Below, in pieces: positions 41,656 to 50,922 of a DNA stretch of 64,000 nt (its first letter is position 1; the number at the start of each line of letters is the position of its first letter). The DNA comes from Streptomyces ruber. GTDB lineage: Bacteria; Actinomycetota; Actinomycetes; Streptomycetales; Streptomycetaceae. A program made the position numbers and the translations under genes. Location: NCBI RefSeq assembly GCF_014648075.1, contig NZ_BMQK01000012.1, positions 124,001 to 188,000 of the forward strand, written 5' to 3'. The notes below the pieces were generated by a model. The model saw only the letters and a list, made by a program, of their open reading frames with translations, searched no databases and was not told the DNA's origin.

Positions 41656-42705
41656 TCATGCGACCCTGTGGGCGAGGAACTTCGACAGTTCGCGAAGCTC
41701 ACGGACCGTGCCCGCCTTCAGGGGCAGGTCAGCGAGTACGGTCTCCGCCGCGGTGAGATGGCGGCGGGCCTCCGCCAGACAGCGGGCGCGGGCGCCCGTC
41801 CGATCGACCAGGGCCACCGCCAGGGCGGGGTCTCCCGTGGTCTCCAGCAGCGCGGCGAGTCGGCCGGCGGCCGGTCCGGGGCAGTCCAGGGCCAGTAGCA
41901 AGGGCAGTGTTTTCTTGCGTTCGCGCAGGTCACTGTGGACGGGCTTGCCGGTGACCGCGGGATCGCCCCACATGCCCAGGACATCGTCGGTCACCTGGAA
42001 GGCCGTACCGAGGTGACGGCCGGCACGGTCGAGTGCGCCGGCCGTAGCCGGGGACGCGCCTCCGAGCAGGGCACCCAGTGCCATCGCGCAGCCCAGCAGG
42101 GCACCCGTCTTGCGCTCGGCCATCGTCCGGTACTCCACCGGCCGCACCCGGCGCTCACCACTCCAGGGACGGGAGGCGAACAGCAGATCGTCCGCCTGCC
42201 CCCGCACCAGGTCGCCGAGCGCGGTGGACAGCATGCGCAGGCCCGCCGGGCCCGCCGGCGCCGAGGCGAGTGTCTCCAGGGCCAGGGCGAACAGCGCGTC
42301 ACCCGCCAGGACCGCAGGCCCTGTGCCGTAGGCCTTCCACACCGAGGGGCGCCCGCGCCGCACCTGGTCACCGTCCATGATGTCGTCGTGCAGCAGCGAG
42401 AAGACGTGCACGAGTTCCACCGCGACCGCCGCAGGCACACCGGCTTGTCCGGGCGCGCCCACCGCCTCCGCACCGAGCACGGCCAGCGCCTGCCGTACGC
42501 CTTTGCCGCCGGACGTCTCGCCGGACACCTCCCCGGGCGTACCGTCGAGGCCGCGCCAGCCGAAGGCGTAGGCGGCCATCTCCCCCGTCCACGGATGCAG
42601 TCGCCTGACCGCTTCCCGCAGAGACGGTGCCACCAACGCCCGGCAGCGGCCGAGGACATCAGGCGCACCGAGCCGCTCCCGGATCTCCGGATACGCCGAC
42701 GTCAC
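41656..42705 (-). CDS. Polyprenyl diphosphate synthase
   Basis: A 349-residue trans-prenyltransferase from GTG 42705, overlapping the TPR gene's stop (GTGA). First Asp-rich motif LLHDDIMDGDQVRRGRPSVW (DDxxD), second FQVTDDVLGMWGDPAVTGKP (DDxxGxxxD), with Lys/Arg residues for diphosphate binding between. It builds a C15-C25 or longer prenyl diphosphate. No terpene cyclase or prenyl-modifying enzyme is near, so the product is open. Linked by overlaps to DUF6230 and DUF6114 genes, which are possibly isoprenoid- or envelope-related. Confidence 0.85.
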   Translation of the reverse strand: MTSAYPEIRERLGAPDVLGRCRALVAPSLREAVRRLHPWTGEMAAYAFGWRGLDGTPGEVSGETSGGKGVRQALAVLGAEAVGAPGQAGVPAAVAVELVHVFSLLHDDIMDGDQVRRGRPSVWKAYGTGPAVLAGDALFALALETLASAPAGPAGLRMLSTALGDLVRGQADDLLFASRPWSGERRVRPVEYRTMAERKTGALLGCAMALGALLGGASPATAGALDRAGRHLGTAFQVTDDVLGMWGDPAVTGKPVHSDLRERKKTLPLLLALDCPGPAAGRLAALLETTGDPALAVALVDRTGARARCLAEARRHLTAAETVLADLPLKAGTVRELRELSKFLAHRVA

Positions 42706-43817
42706 CGTACGGCCCCCATCGTCTCGGCCGCATCCGAGCCGGACTTCTCCTCGTCCGCTCCGTCCGCCCACGGATGCCCAACACCGTCACCGGCACCGAT
42801 GCCGAACTCCTCCCGGGCCTGTGCCACCATGTCGCGTGCGTGCTTCAGACCGATCCGCTTCAGCGTCCGGTCGAGGTCGTCCAGTTCGGCCGCCGTCTCG
42901 GCGCGGTCACGGCCCAGCCGGGCCAGGGACTTGGCCAGTCCCAGCCGCGCGAGCGCCTCCCCGCGGGGTTCGCTCATGGTCCGGAACTCCGCGAGGGCCT
43001 GCGCGTAGAGGCGGCGGGCGTCCGCGTGACGCCCGGCCCGGTACAGCACGTTGCCCCGCATCTTGTGGTTGTAGGCGAGCGCGCCCGACAGGTCCATCGC
43101 CCGGCAGGCCGCCTCCGCCTCGGTGAGCAGGTCCAGGGCCCGCTCGGTGTCTCCGTCGCGTACGGAGACGACGTCGGCGAGCCCGCGCAGGGCCCAGGCA
43201 TGGCCGCGGCGGTCCTCCGCGGCGGCGGCTATCCCGGCGGCCTCCTCGAACATGGCGTACGCGGTGTCGTACTCGCCGGAGTTGCGGTGCATCTGGGCGA
43301 TGCCCTCCAGCGCCCACACCGTGTGCCGCGCCTCGCCACGCCTGCGGGCCTCGGCCAGGAGCTGTTCGTGCAGCCTGGCCACGTCCTCGTAGTCGCCCTG
43401 GATGCGGCCCGTCTCCGCCAGGCCCGCCAGTGAGTAACCGCGTACGACGACGTCACCGCCCCGTCCGCCGAGATCGGCCGCCAGCTTCAGCAGCCGACGG
43501 GCCAGGGCGAACGAGCCTCGCTGACGGGCCAGCGTTCCACCGCTCCACAAGGCCCAGGCCATCGCCGCAACGTCTTCCGCCTCCCGGGCGGCGCGATAAC
43601 TCGCCTTCCACGCCCGGTCGGCGTCCCGCACCTGGCCCAGCCGCCGGTGCGCCTCCGCGACCGCGAGCCCGCAGGCCGCGGCCTCGCCGGGCCGGCCCGC
43701 GCGCTGGGCGGCCCGCAGCTGCGCGGTGCCCGCGGTGAGGACGTCGGTCAGCGAGGAGTTGACGGAGAGCGCGGTGAGGGTCCCCTGGTACTCCGGGGCG
43801 ACTGCCTTGCCGTACAT
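42702..43817 (-). CDS. Tetratricopeptide-repeat protein
   Basis: A 371-residue helical-repeat protein from ATG 43817 (MYGKAVAPEYQGTLTALSVN). At least six TPR-like helix pairs are seen, for example AQLRAAQRAGRPGEAAACGL, LAETGRIQGDYEDVARLHEQ, QMHRNSGEYDTAYAMFEEAA, AEAACRAMDLSGALAYNHKM and LYRAGRHADARRLYAQALAE. No enzymatic domain is fused. It heads the operon with the prenyl synthase and DUF6230/6114 genes, 67 bp downstream of two palindromes, and probably serves as a scaffold or regulator for the operon's products. Confidence 0.75.
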   Translation of the reverse strand: MYGKAVAPEYQGTLTALSVNSSLTDVLTAGTAQLRAAQRAGRPGEAAACGLAVAEAHRRLGQVRDADRAWKASYRAAREAEDVAAMAWALWSGGTLARQRGSFALARRLLKLAADLGGRGGDVVVRGYSLAGLAETGRIQGDYEDVARLHEQLLAEARRRGEARHTVWALEGIAQMHRNSGEYDTAYAMFEEAAGIAAAAEDRRGHAWALRGLADVVSVRDGDTERALDLLTEAEAACRAMDLSGALAYNHKMRGNVLYRAGRHADARRLYAQALAEFRTMSEPRGEALARLGLAKSLARLGRDRAETAAELDDLDRTLKRIGLKHARDMVAQAREEFGIGAGDGVGHPWADGADEEKSGSDAAETMGAVR

Positions 43818-43883
43818 GAATGCCTCTCGGTTGGACTGGATGCCTTGCGCGGAAGGAAGAATCAGGCGTGTGCGCGCTCGGTC

Positions 43884-43926
43884 TATACGCTTGGCGTATA
43901 CGCGCCATGTATACACTATGCGTATA
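43884..43926. promoter_or_regulatory. Two 17-bp palindromic operators upstream of the TPR operon
   Basis: TATACGC-TTG-GCGTATA (43884-43900, perfect 7-3-7 palindrome) and TATACAC-TAT-GCGTATA (43910-43926, one mismatch), with centres 26 bp apart, 67-109 bp upstream of ATG 43817. The paired AT-rich palindromes in GC-rich DNA look like tandem binding sites for a dimeric repressor. No adjacent regulator gene is seen. Confidence 0.7.
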
Positions 43927-44351
43927 GCGTGCTTGCTGCCGACCCGTTCCAGGTGTGCCGGGGCTTCCCTCTCAGTCGATCAAGACGCGCGGCAGGGCGG
44001 GTGGGGTTGCTCCATGACGCGCGTATCGCTCGATGCGCCGCTCCCGCCACCAGTCGTACGGCCCGCGGTCACGGCGTTCCCACGAGAACGGCACACAGCT
44101 GGACACGTGCTCCGACCAATTGGCGATGGTTCGTCAGGGCGGGGCAGGCAGGGGTTGAGTCGTCGGCCGTGGCTGACGGCGTCGGGCAGGCCCCGCAGCC
44201 TTGCCGGTGGGGCGTGCTGGGCCAGGCTTCCGCCGGCGTTGCAGCGTGATGGCCGGGGTCGGTCTGCTGCGAACGGCCCGCAGGGCTTGTGGCCGACGGG
44301 GCCGCTGGGGTGGCGGTGTGCCCTCTGTCCGGCCCGGGTGGAGCGGCGACC
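43927..44351. other. Intergenic stretch
   Basis: No supported gene. Open frames here are continuous with IS3 OrfA debris but do not resemble its N-terminus, and no ribosome site or repeat is evident. Confidence 0.4.
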
Positions 44352-44619
44352 GGGGGCATGCCGACAACCCGAGGCGACGATCAAGCAGATCGCCGCCGAC
44401 CGGGGGGTGAACCCGGAGACGCTGCGCAACTGGATCCGGGACGCGGGCGTCAGCCGTCCGCGCGGCCGTCGTACAGCGGAACCGCCGGCGGTTCCGGTCG
44501 CGCCGTCGGCTCTGGAGGCCGAGGTCGCTGCCTTGCGGCGGGAGAACGCTGAGCTGAAGAAGGCACGGGAGATCCTGCGCAAGGCAGCCCGCTATTTCGC
44601 CTCGGAGACGGGCTGGTGA
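44352..44619 (+). pseudogene. IS3-family OrfA, 5'-truncated
   Basis: The frame ending at TGA 44619 encodes ATIKQIAADRGVNPETLRNW and IRDAG, the OrfA HTH, and a leucine-zipper-like helix EVAALRRENAELKKAREILR to ASETGW. The first ~25 residues of a normal OrfA (which start near MARKRY) are replaced by unrelated sequence, so the start was lost by recombination near 44360. OrfB starts within its stop (GTGA), as in the intact family. Confidence 0.75.
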
Positions 44620-45515
44620 ACCGCTGCCAGTTTGTCGAGGACCACCAGCGCCGGTACGGCGTGACGCGGTTGTGTCGCATCCTGGGCATCGCCCGCTCGA
44701 GCTTCTACCACTGGCGCCGAAGTGCACCGCTGCGGGCGGCCCGCCAGGCTGCCGACGCTCAGCTCGCCGCCCGGATACGCGTGCTCAACCACGCCTCGGA
44801 CGGCACCTACGGCGTCCCCAGGATCACCGCTGAACTCCGCGAGGATGGCGAGGTGGTGAACCACAAGCGGGTCGCCCGCATCATGCGGGCGATCGGGCTG
44901 GCCGGTCTCCGCCTGCGCCGCAAGCAGCGCACCACCATCCCGGATGCCGCCGCGGCGAAAGTGCCGGACCTGATCGGCCGCGACTTCACCGCGGATCAGG
45001 TGAACCGGAAGTACGTCGGCGACATCACGTATCTGCCGCTGGCCGGCGGAACCTTCCGCTATCTCGCGACTGTGATCGATCTTTGCTCACGGCGCCTGGC
45101 CGGGTGGGCGATCGCCGACCACATGCGCGCCGACCTCGTCATCGACGCCCTGAAAGCGGCCGAGCGGACCCGCGGCAGCCTCGCCGGCGCCGTGATGCAT
45201 ACCGATCACGGAGCCCAGTACTGCAGCCGGGCCTTCGCCGACGCCTGCCGCAAGGCCGGCGTCACCCAGTCCATGGGCGCGGTCGGCTCCAGCGCGGACA
45301 ACGCACTCGCCGAGTCCTTCAACGCCACCTGCAAACGGGAGACCCTTCAAGGCCGCCGGGCCTGGAACACCGAGCGCGAAGCCCATCTGGAGCTGTTCCG
45401 CTGGCTGCACCGTTACAACGCCCTCCGACGCCACTCCCGCCTCGGACATCGCAGCCCCATCGCCTACGGGCAAGCACTTCGAACAACATCAACTACGCTG
45501 GCCCCAGCCGCATAA
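44616..45515 (+). CDS. IS3-family transposase OrfB (integrase core)
   Basis: A complete 299-residue OrfB from GTG 44616. N-terminal HTH_21-type region (DHQRRYGVTRLCRILGIARS, SDGTYGVPRITAELREDGE), then the DDE core: YVGDITYLPLAGGTFRYLAT (D), AVMHTDHGAQYCSRAFADAC (D), ADNALAESFNATCKRETLQG (E), with the C-terminal HSRLGHRSPIAYGQ. All catalytic residues are present. Without an intact OrfA it cannot transpose in the usual OrfAB form, but the element could be mobilised by a complete copy elsewhere. Confidence 0.9.
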   Translation: MNRCQFVEDHQRRYGVTRLCRILGIARSSFYHWRRSAPLRAARQAADAQLAARIRVLNHASDGTYGVPRITAELREDGEVVNHKRVARIMRAIGLAGLRLRRKQRTTIPDAAAAKVPDLIGRDFTADQVNRKYVGDITYLPLAGGTFRYLATVIDLCSRRLAGWAIADHMRADLVIDALKAAERTRGSLAGAVMHTDHGAQYCSRAFADACRKAGVTQSMGAVGSSADNALAESFNATCKRETLQGRRAWNTEREAHLELFRWLHRYNALRRHSRLGHRSPIAYGQALRTTSTTLAPAA

Positions 45516-45945
45516 ACCCTGCCCAAGATCAGGGGTCAAGGCCCCTCCTCTGTTACGGCGTAATCGCCGACGGGCAAGCATGACGCTGGCGGGACCGGGA
45601 CCGGGTGCCCTCGATGCCGCGGTCACCGCGGTGCTGTCGGGAGCGAACGGCGGTGTACAGGGCCAGGAGCCGGGTCGCAGCGCCCAGCTTCTTCTTGCGG
45701 ACGTTCCGCTCGCCCACGACCTGTCGAACCCAGCCCCGAGATCCTGGCGCGACCCGCGGAAGGCGGCGGGGACCCCGAGGCCGTTCCCCGCAGCACCACG
45801 GCCGTCCCGGAACACCCGGCCGGCTCCCTGCCGGACCGCCGGACGAATCTGCCGACCGGACCGGCCAGCCGGTTCGAGGAGAACTGGGCGCGCGGCACAA
45901 GAAGCCACGCAAGAACCGGACGGGCTGACCCTGGACAAGCACGAG

Positions 45946-45985
45946 TACCAGCAGGCAGGGCGGGGCCGCCCTGCCTGCTGGTACT
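45946..45985. terminator. Strong hairpin, 19-bp stem
   Basis: The arm starting GTACCAGCAGGCAGGGCGG pairs perfectly with CCGCCCTGCCTGCTGGTAC, leaving a 2-base loop in a 40-nt palindrome, followed by TTCTTCC. It lies in the 780-bp gene-free stretch (45516-46297) between the IS3 OrfB and the secreted-protein gene and could stop transcription from either side. Nothing else is evident in that stretch. Confidence 0.65.
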
Positions 45986-46297
45986 TCTTCCATGCCCCAA
46001 CAGAAGCCGTCTCCCCATAGACGATTATCGGCCAAATCAATACTCACGTTCGATGCGCAGCGTGTGCGCGGCCCTCTGACGCAAGTCATCCAAGGCCCAC
46101 AGCACTTGATCGGAAACCCCGCACGGCCGCACGGCTCGTCACGCACGCGGACGCCAATAAAAACGGACCCATGCGGCGGTGACGGACTTGGGAACGTGAT
46201 CTTCAGGGACCAGAGAGACGGCGGGGGAGCGCTGCCGACCTGAAACACGGCGCTCATCACCCACCATCATCATGCTTCGAACAACATAGGGGGACCT

Positions 46298-46915
46298 GTG
46301 GCCATGACTCAGCGCCCGGGGTTGCGCGTCATCACGTCCATGACTGCCGTCACTCTCGCGGCAGGTATTGCCTTCACCGTCGGTGGTTCGGCCGTCGCGG
46401 CCGACCAGCTCCCGGCGGACGCCGAGGGCACGGCCACAGCGGAGGTCATCGACATCACCGAGCCGGACCAGCAGCTCCCCACGGGGGATGCGGTGCTCGG
46501 CGAGGGGGAGCTGTCGGAGGACGACGCCGTGGCATCCGGCGCGGTCGCCCTGCAGGCCGCGGCCAAACGCCTGCCCTACCTGTGCAAGGCCTCGGTGGAC
46601 TACCCGCACAACTCGCACACCACCAAGGGCACGATCAACGTGCACTTCGACACCAAGTGCGGCCAGGCGGCCCCGAACCTCAACACCGAGGGGACGCTGT
46701 CCCGCTCCCGCTGGTACGGCTGGGAGCACCTGAGCACGGGCAAGGGCGGCAAGAAGGACACGAAGAACCTGCGCGTGGTGGCCCCCAAGGCCTGCAAGAA
46801 GAACACGCTGTACCGCTACAAGGGCCAGGCCCGCTTCTATGCGTCCGGTCCGCAGGGCAAGGGCTCGGCCCACGTCTACAACCAGAACGACAAAGAGATC
46901 AAGTGCGCCGGCTGA
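46298..46915 (+). CDS. Secreted hypothetical protein
   Basis: A 205-residue protein from GTG 46298 (or ATG 46304), with a classical signal peptide (VITSMTAVTLAAGIAFTVGG ending SAVAA). The mature part has an acidic propeptide-like region (DQLPADAEGTATAEVIDITE) then a basic domain with paired Cys (YLCKASVDYPHNSHTTKGT, CGQAA, KACKK, IKCAG), suggesting a small disulfide-bonded extracellular protein. I do not know the family. The next gene starts inside this one (13-bp overlap). Confidence 0.7.
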   Translation: MAMTQRPGLRVITSMTAVTLAAGIAFTVGGSAVAADQLPADAEGTATAEVIDITEPDQQLPTGDAVLGEGELSEDDAVASGAVALQAAAKRLPYLCKASVDYPHNSHTTKGTINVHFDTKCGQAAPNLNTEGTLSRSRWYGWEHLSTGKGGKKDTKNLRVVAPKACKKNTLYRYKGQARFYASGPQGKGSAHVYNQNDKEIKCAG

Positions 46916-47484
46916 CACGCGCGGCGGTGAACGGGGCGGCGGCCTGCAGCGCCGCCGCCCTGCTCGTCTCCTGCACGCAAGTCTCGTCCGTGACGCCTCC
47001 GGCGCGGCAGCCGGAGCCGGCCGCATCACCGTCCACCGACCCGGCCCTTCCAACCGCCCAGGAGCACGGCGGCACCGACCTCCCACTGGTGGCGGGCCAG
47101 TGGGGCGGCGACCGGCACAAGGCACCACCGCAGCACCTGCGATGGGACACAGCGAAGAACCGGCGGACCGACGCCGAGCAACCCTTCAAGGTCACGGTCA
47201 CGGCCGCCGCGGCGCCCTCGTACGTCTCCTTCATGCTGCACAGCACGATCGACGAGTCCGGCATCCCGGACGAGGACACCCGGCGACAGAAGATCCTGGC
47301 CTGCGGGCCCGGGATCACCGACCCGGGTTGCCGGACCACAGACAACGAAGACGGCTCGTACACGGTCGAGGTCATCGGCACGCCGCCGCCCGGCCGTCCG
47401 TACCGCGTACTGTACGCGCAGTGGGCACCGAACCGTCCTGGCGCGGAGGGGACCTGGGTTTCATGGCAGCTACCCCTTGGCTAG
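46903..47484 (+). CDS. Putative lipoprotein
   Basis: A 193-residue protein from GTG 46903, overlapping the previous gene by 13 bp. A signal sequence ending in the lipobox LVSCTQ (cleavage before Cys about residue 24) predicts membrane anchoring. A Pro/Ala-rich linker leads to a domain with FKVTVTAAAAPSYVSFMLHS, QKILACGPGITDPGCRTTDN and DGSYTVEVIGTPPPGRPYRV, beta-sandwich-like with a Cys pair. No family recognised. Probably co-translated with its neighbours on both sides. Confidence 0.7.
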   Translation: MRRLTRAAVNGAAACSAAALLVSCTQVSSVTPPARQPEPAASPSTDPALPTAQEHGGTDLPLVAGQWGGDRHKAPPQHLRWDTAKNRRTDAEQPFKVTVTAAAAPSYVSFMLHSTIDESGIPDEDTRRQKILACGPGITDPGCRTTDNEDGSYTVEVIGTPPPGRPYRVLYAQWAPNRPGAEGTWVSWQLPLG

Positions 47485-48494
47485 GCGGCCGGCCCGCGGA
47501 CAATGAGCGGCTGGCCGCCTGGGCACTGTCCCGGATCGCGGCGACGGGCGCCGAGGACGCGTGCGTGGACGCGGTGATCGACATCGTGTACGCGGCGCGC
47601 GACACCGAAGCGGACCTCGGCGGCCGTTTCGGCTCCGGCGTGGTGGGCGAGCCGGCGACCCGGCGACCCGAACGACGGCAGAGCTTCCACCTCGACGGAA
47701 TTTCCCCCCTCCGCCTGCGGGAGGAGGACAGCGACGAGCCGTGGGCCGTCCTACTCGACCCCGCACGCCTGCTCCGGGGCATCGGGACGGTGACACAGGC
47801 ATCCCGCAGCCAGGAGGGAATCGACCTCACTGTCACTGCGCACCCGGACTTCGCCGACCCCACCGACCCCTGGCTACCCCCAGGCGCCCACAGCCTGACC
47901 GTCCAACTCGACCCGGACACCGGCTTCCTCCGGTCCGCTGCACTCCACGACGAGCAGGGCACCCTGGCGACGGCCCAGGTCAGCGACCTGAACGTCCGTG
48001 ATGCGCCCCCGTCGACGCAGGCCGGCGAAATTCTGGCCCGCATGGCCAGAACCCTGCTGGAGCCCACTCGCCTGACAGCGGAAGTTCACATCGAGACCGA
48101 CCCCCACGAGGACCTCTCCATCACATCGGTACCCGCCTCCCGCTCCTGGACGATCCTCGTCGACGAGAACACTCTGACGATGACGGGCGACTACGCACCG
48201 GACCGGACCAGCCCGGCGGCAGCCCGCCTGGCCGAACTGCTCACCCCTGCCCGCATCGTCTCCCACCTCGCCAACGTCACGCCTACGTCACCGCACTCCC
48301 TCCAGGCCACCGTCCGCCCCCTGCGCACGTTCCCATTCAGCGCCTGGGCCCCGGACGATGCCCTGACCTGCCACTTCACCGTGGACCCGGAGACGGGCGT
48401 CCTAGTGCGGGCAGCAGCGACAGCACGAGGGCGTACCGTCTTCCGCCACACCGTCACCGCACTGGGCCCCGACGGACACACTTACAGTCCCTAA
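47463..48494 (+). CDS. Hypothetical protein, 343 aa
   Basis: ATG 47463 lies 22 bp before the lipoprotein stop, so the three genes 46298-48494 form an overlapping operon. The soluble 343-residue protein has two similar-looking regions: SLTVQLDPDTGFLRSAALHD and LTCHFTVDPETGVLVRAAAT, each a strand plus DPxTG turn, suggesting an internal repeat. There is no signal or membrane segment. Its TAA stop lies in the end of the IS5 element on the other strand (CTAACAAAG), so the insertion may have set its C-terminus. Function unknown. Confidence 0.65.
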   Translation: MAATPWLGGRPADNERLAAWALSRIAATGAEDACVDAVIDIVYAARDTEADLGGRFGSGVVGEPATRRPERRQSFHLDGISPLRLREEDSDEPWAVLLDPARLLRGIGTVTQASRSQEGIDLTVTAHPDFADPTDPWLPPGAHSLTVQLDPDTGFLRSAALHDEQGTLATAQVSDLNVRDAPPSTQAGEILARMARTLLEPTRLTAEVHIETDPHEDLSITSVPASRSWTILVDENTLTMTGDYAPDRTSPAAARLAELLTPARIVSHLANVTPTSPHSLQATVRPLRTFPFSAWAPDDALTCHFTVDPETGVLVRAAATARGRTVFRHTVTALGPDGHTYSP

Positions 48495-49306
48495 CAAAGC
48501 CGTTGGACGTGGCGGTGGGTGATCACGCAGTCGGCGAGGCCGAGGAATGCTTCGCGGATGTCGTCGCGTCGCTCCCAGCGGATGCGCAGGCGGCGGAAGC
48601 CGTGGAGCCAGGCGATGGTCCGCTCGACGACGTAGCGGAAGATGCCCAGGCCGGTGCCGTGAGGCTCGTCCCGCCTTGCGATCACGGGCCGGATGCCGCG
48701 CTGCCAGAGGAGGCGACGGTAAATGTCGTGGTCGTAGCCGCGGTCGGCCAGCAGAGCTTTCGGGCGCCGGCGCGGCCTGCCGACGGCCCGCGACCGGCGG
48801 GATCTTGTCCAGCAGGAGCAGCAGTTGCGTGACGTCGTTGCGGTTGCCGCCGGTCAGCGACACCGCGAGCGGGATGCCCTGGCCGTCGACGATGAGGTGG
48901 TGCTTGCTGCCCGGCCGGGCGCGGTCGACCGGGCTGGGACCGCTTTGAGGCCTCTGCGGGCAGCCCGCACGTGCGAGGAGTCGATCACCGCCCGCTCCCG
49001 GTCCAGCTGGTTCTTCGACCTCAGCTTCTCCAGCAGCAGCACGTGCAACTGGCCCCGGACGCCGGCCTCGTTCCAGGCCGCCAGGCGCCGCCAGCAGGTC
49101 ATGCCGGAGCCGAAGCCGAGCTCCTGGGGCAGGTACTCCCACTGGATGCCGGTGTGCAGGACGAAGAGGATGCCGCACAGGGCCTGCCGGTCCGGCACCC
49201 GCGGTCTGCCCTCCACCAGCTTCGGACCCGGTTTCGGCAGCAAGGGCTCGATCAGCGACCACAGTTCGTCCGAGACGATCCACGGCCGCGACTGACGCTT
49301 TCCCAT
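48491..49306 (-). pseudogene. IS5-family transposase, frameshifted
   Basis: Minus strand from ATG 49306: RPWIVSDELWSLIEPLLPKP, LFVLHTGIQWEYLPQELGFG, NQLDRERAVIDSSHVRAARR (first Asp); then a frame change to RPGSKHHLIVDGQGIPLAVS and TGGNRNDVTQLLLLLDKIPP; another change to PVIARRDEPHGTGLGIFRYV and ERTIAWLHGFRRLRIRWER (Glu) ending at TAG 48491. Two frameshifts make it inactive unless it uses programmed shifting. The outer ends CTAACAAAG (left) and the complement of the right end around 49350 are weakly inverted, marking the IS limits. Confidence 0.82.
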
Positions 49307-49374
49307 ATCCAGACCTACGGACAGAACCGCCGACAGTCTCATGATCAGCAACTTCTGTTAGAGCCAGTAAGGAC

Positions 49375-50682
49375 TTGCCGGGAAACAAGTCGTGGCTTCC
49401 GGCTGCGGGGATCGTTGTTCTGGTATGGGGGAGACCAGAGGGGATCGAGGCCGTCCTGGCCGCGAAGTTCCAGGCGTCGTTGCCGCATCTGGATGAGCGT
49501 CAGCGCCGGTTGGTCATGAGGGCGGAAGCGCGGTCGTCGGGGCATGGCGGGATCAGGCTGGTCGCCGCTGCGGCCGGGGTCCGGGAGGGCACGGTTTCGC
49601 GCGGAGTGGCGGAACTGGATCCCGGTCAGGCGCCGTTGGGGCGGGTGCGTCGTCCTGGCGGAGGCCGGAAGAGAGCGAGTGAGCTGGACCCGGGGCTGCG
49701 GCCCACGCTGCTGGCGTTGGTCGAGCCCGACGAGCGGGGTGATCCGGTGTCGCCGCTGCGGTGGACGACGAAGTCGACCCGGAAGCTGGCAGCGGAGCTG
49801 ACCCGGCAGGGTCACCGGGTCTCCGCCGACACGGTCGCCGGCCTGCTGCGGGAGGAGGGCTTCAGCCTGCAGGCCAACGCCAAGACCATCGAGGGCGCCC
49901 GGCACCCGGACCGCGACGCCCAGTTCCGCTACCTCAACGAGCAGGCACGAGAACACCGGGACGTCGGCGACCCGGTGATCAGCGTGGACACCGAGAAGAA
50001 AGCGCTGATCGGCGACTACAAGAACGCCGGGCGCGAGTGGCGGCCCGCCCGGCAGCCCGTGAAGGTCAACACGCACGACTTCCCCGGCCGGGCCCAGAAG
50101 GCGATTCCGTACGGGATCTACGACATGACCGCGAACACCGGCTGGGTCACCATCGGCACCGATCACGACACCGCGGCGTTCGCCGTCGCCTCGATCCGCC
50201 GCTGGTGGCGGGCCCGCGGCCGGCACGACTGCCCCCGCGCTCGCCGGCTGTTGATCACTGCCGACGGCGGCGGCTCCAACGGCTGCCGCACCCGCGGCTG
50301 GAAGACCCACCTGGCCGGCCTCGCCGACGACACGGGCCTGGAAATCACCGTGTGTCATCTGCCGCCCGGCACCTCGAAGTGGAACGAGATCGAACACCGG
50401 TTGTTCTCCCACATCACCACGAACTGGCGCGGCAGGCCCCTGACCAGCCATGAAGTCATGCTGCGGACCATTGCCGCGACGACCAGCAGCACCGGTCTGA
50501 CGGTGCACGCCGAACTCGACAACGGCGAGTACCCCACCGGCGTCCGCATCAGCGACGAGGACATCGCCGCCCTGCCGATCACACGTCACCGCTTCACGGT
50601 GTCGGCGAAGGCGTCGTCCAGGACAAGCAGCCACCGCCCGGGCAAGGCGCCGAGCAGTTCGTGCACCTGTTCCTGGAGATAG
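49375..50682 (+). pseudogene. ISAzo13-family transposase, C-terminally truncated
   Basis: The open frame encodes an ISAzo13-type transposase: GIRLVAAAAGVREGTVSRGV (HTH), TRKLAAELTRQGHRVSADTV, VISVDTEKKALIGDYKNAGR (Asp), LLITADGGGSNGCRTRGWKT (Asp) and KWNEIEHRLFSHITTNWRGR (Glu). Up to ITRHRF the family is intact; from about 50595 the expected C-terminal ~20 residues are replaced by unrelated sequence until a stop at 50682, at a junction with an NTPase fragment. The catalytic core is complete, so residual activity is possible but doubtful. The 5' start is uncertain; a GTG or TTG within the first 30 codons is likely. Confidence 0.8.
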
Positions 50683-50770
50683 TCTGCGTTGAGCGTGGCA
50701 GACGGTTGTAGAGGCTGGCGATGCAGGTGGCCCCACAGGCGCCGGAGCGAGGCCATCAAGGATGCGGCCG
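50600..50770 (-). pseudogene. NTPase (NB-ARC/AAA-like) fragment
   Basis: The minus strand encodes NADYLQEQVHELLGALPGRW and LLVLDDAFAD, resembling the Walker B strand (LLVLDD) of NB-ARC/STAND ATPases. It stops at the truncated end of the ISAzo13 transposase and has no Walker A. A small remnant of a larger gene. Confidence 0.45.
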
Positions 50771-50922
50771 TGGACGCGTCGGCCCAGGCGGTGTCGTCCG
50801 TGGAGGCCGTCGACACCGGTCGCCGTGCGGAGCGGCGCGAGCGGAGCAGCCGGCGGGCAGGGGAGTCCAAGGTGTGACGAGCACCACGGGAACCGGCCCG
50901 TGCCGTGCGGAGCGTACTGAGT

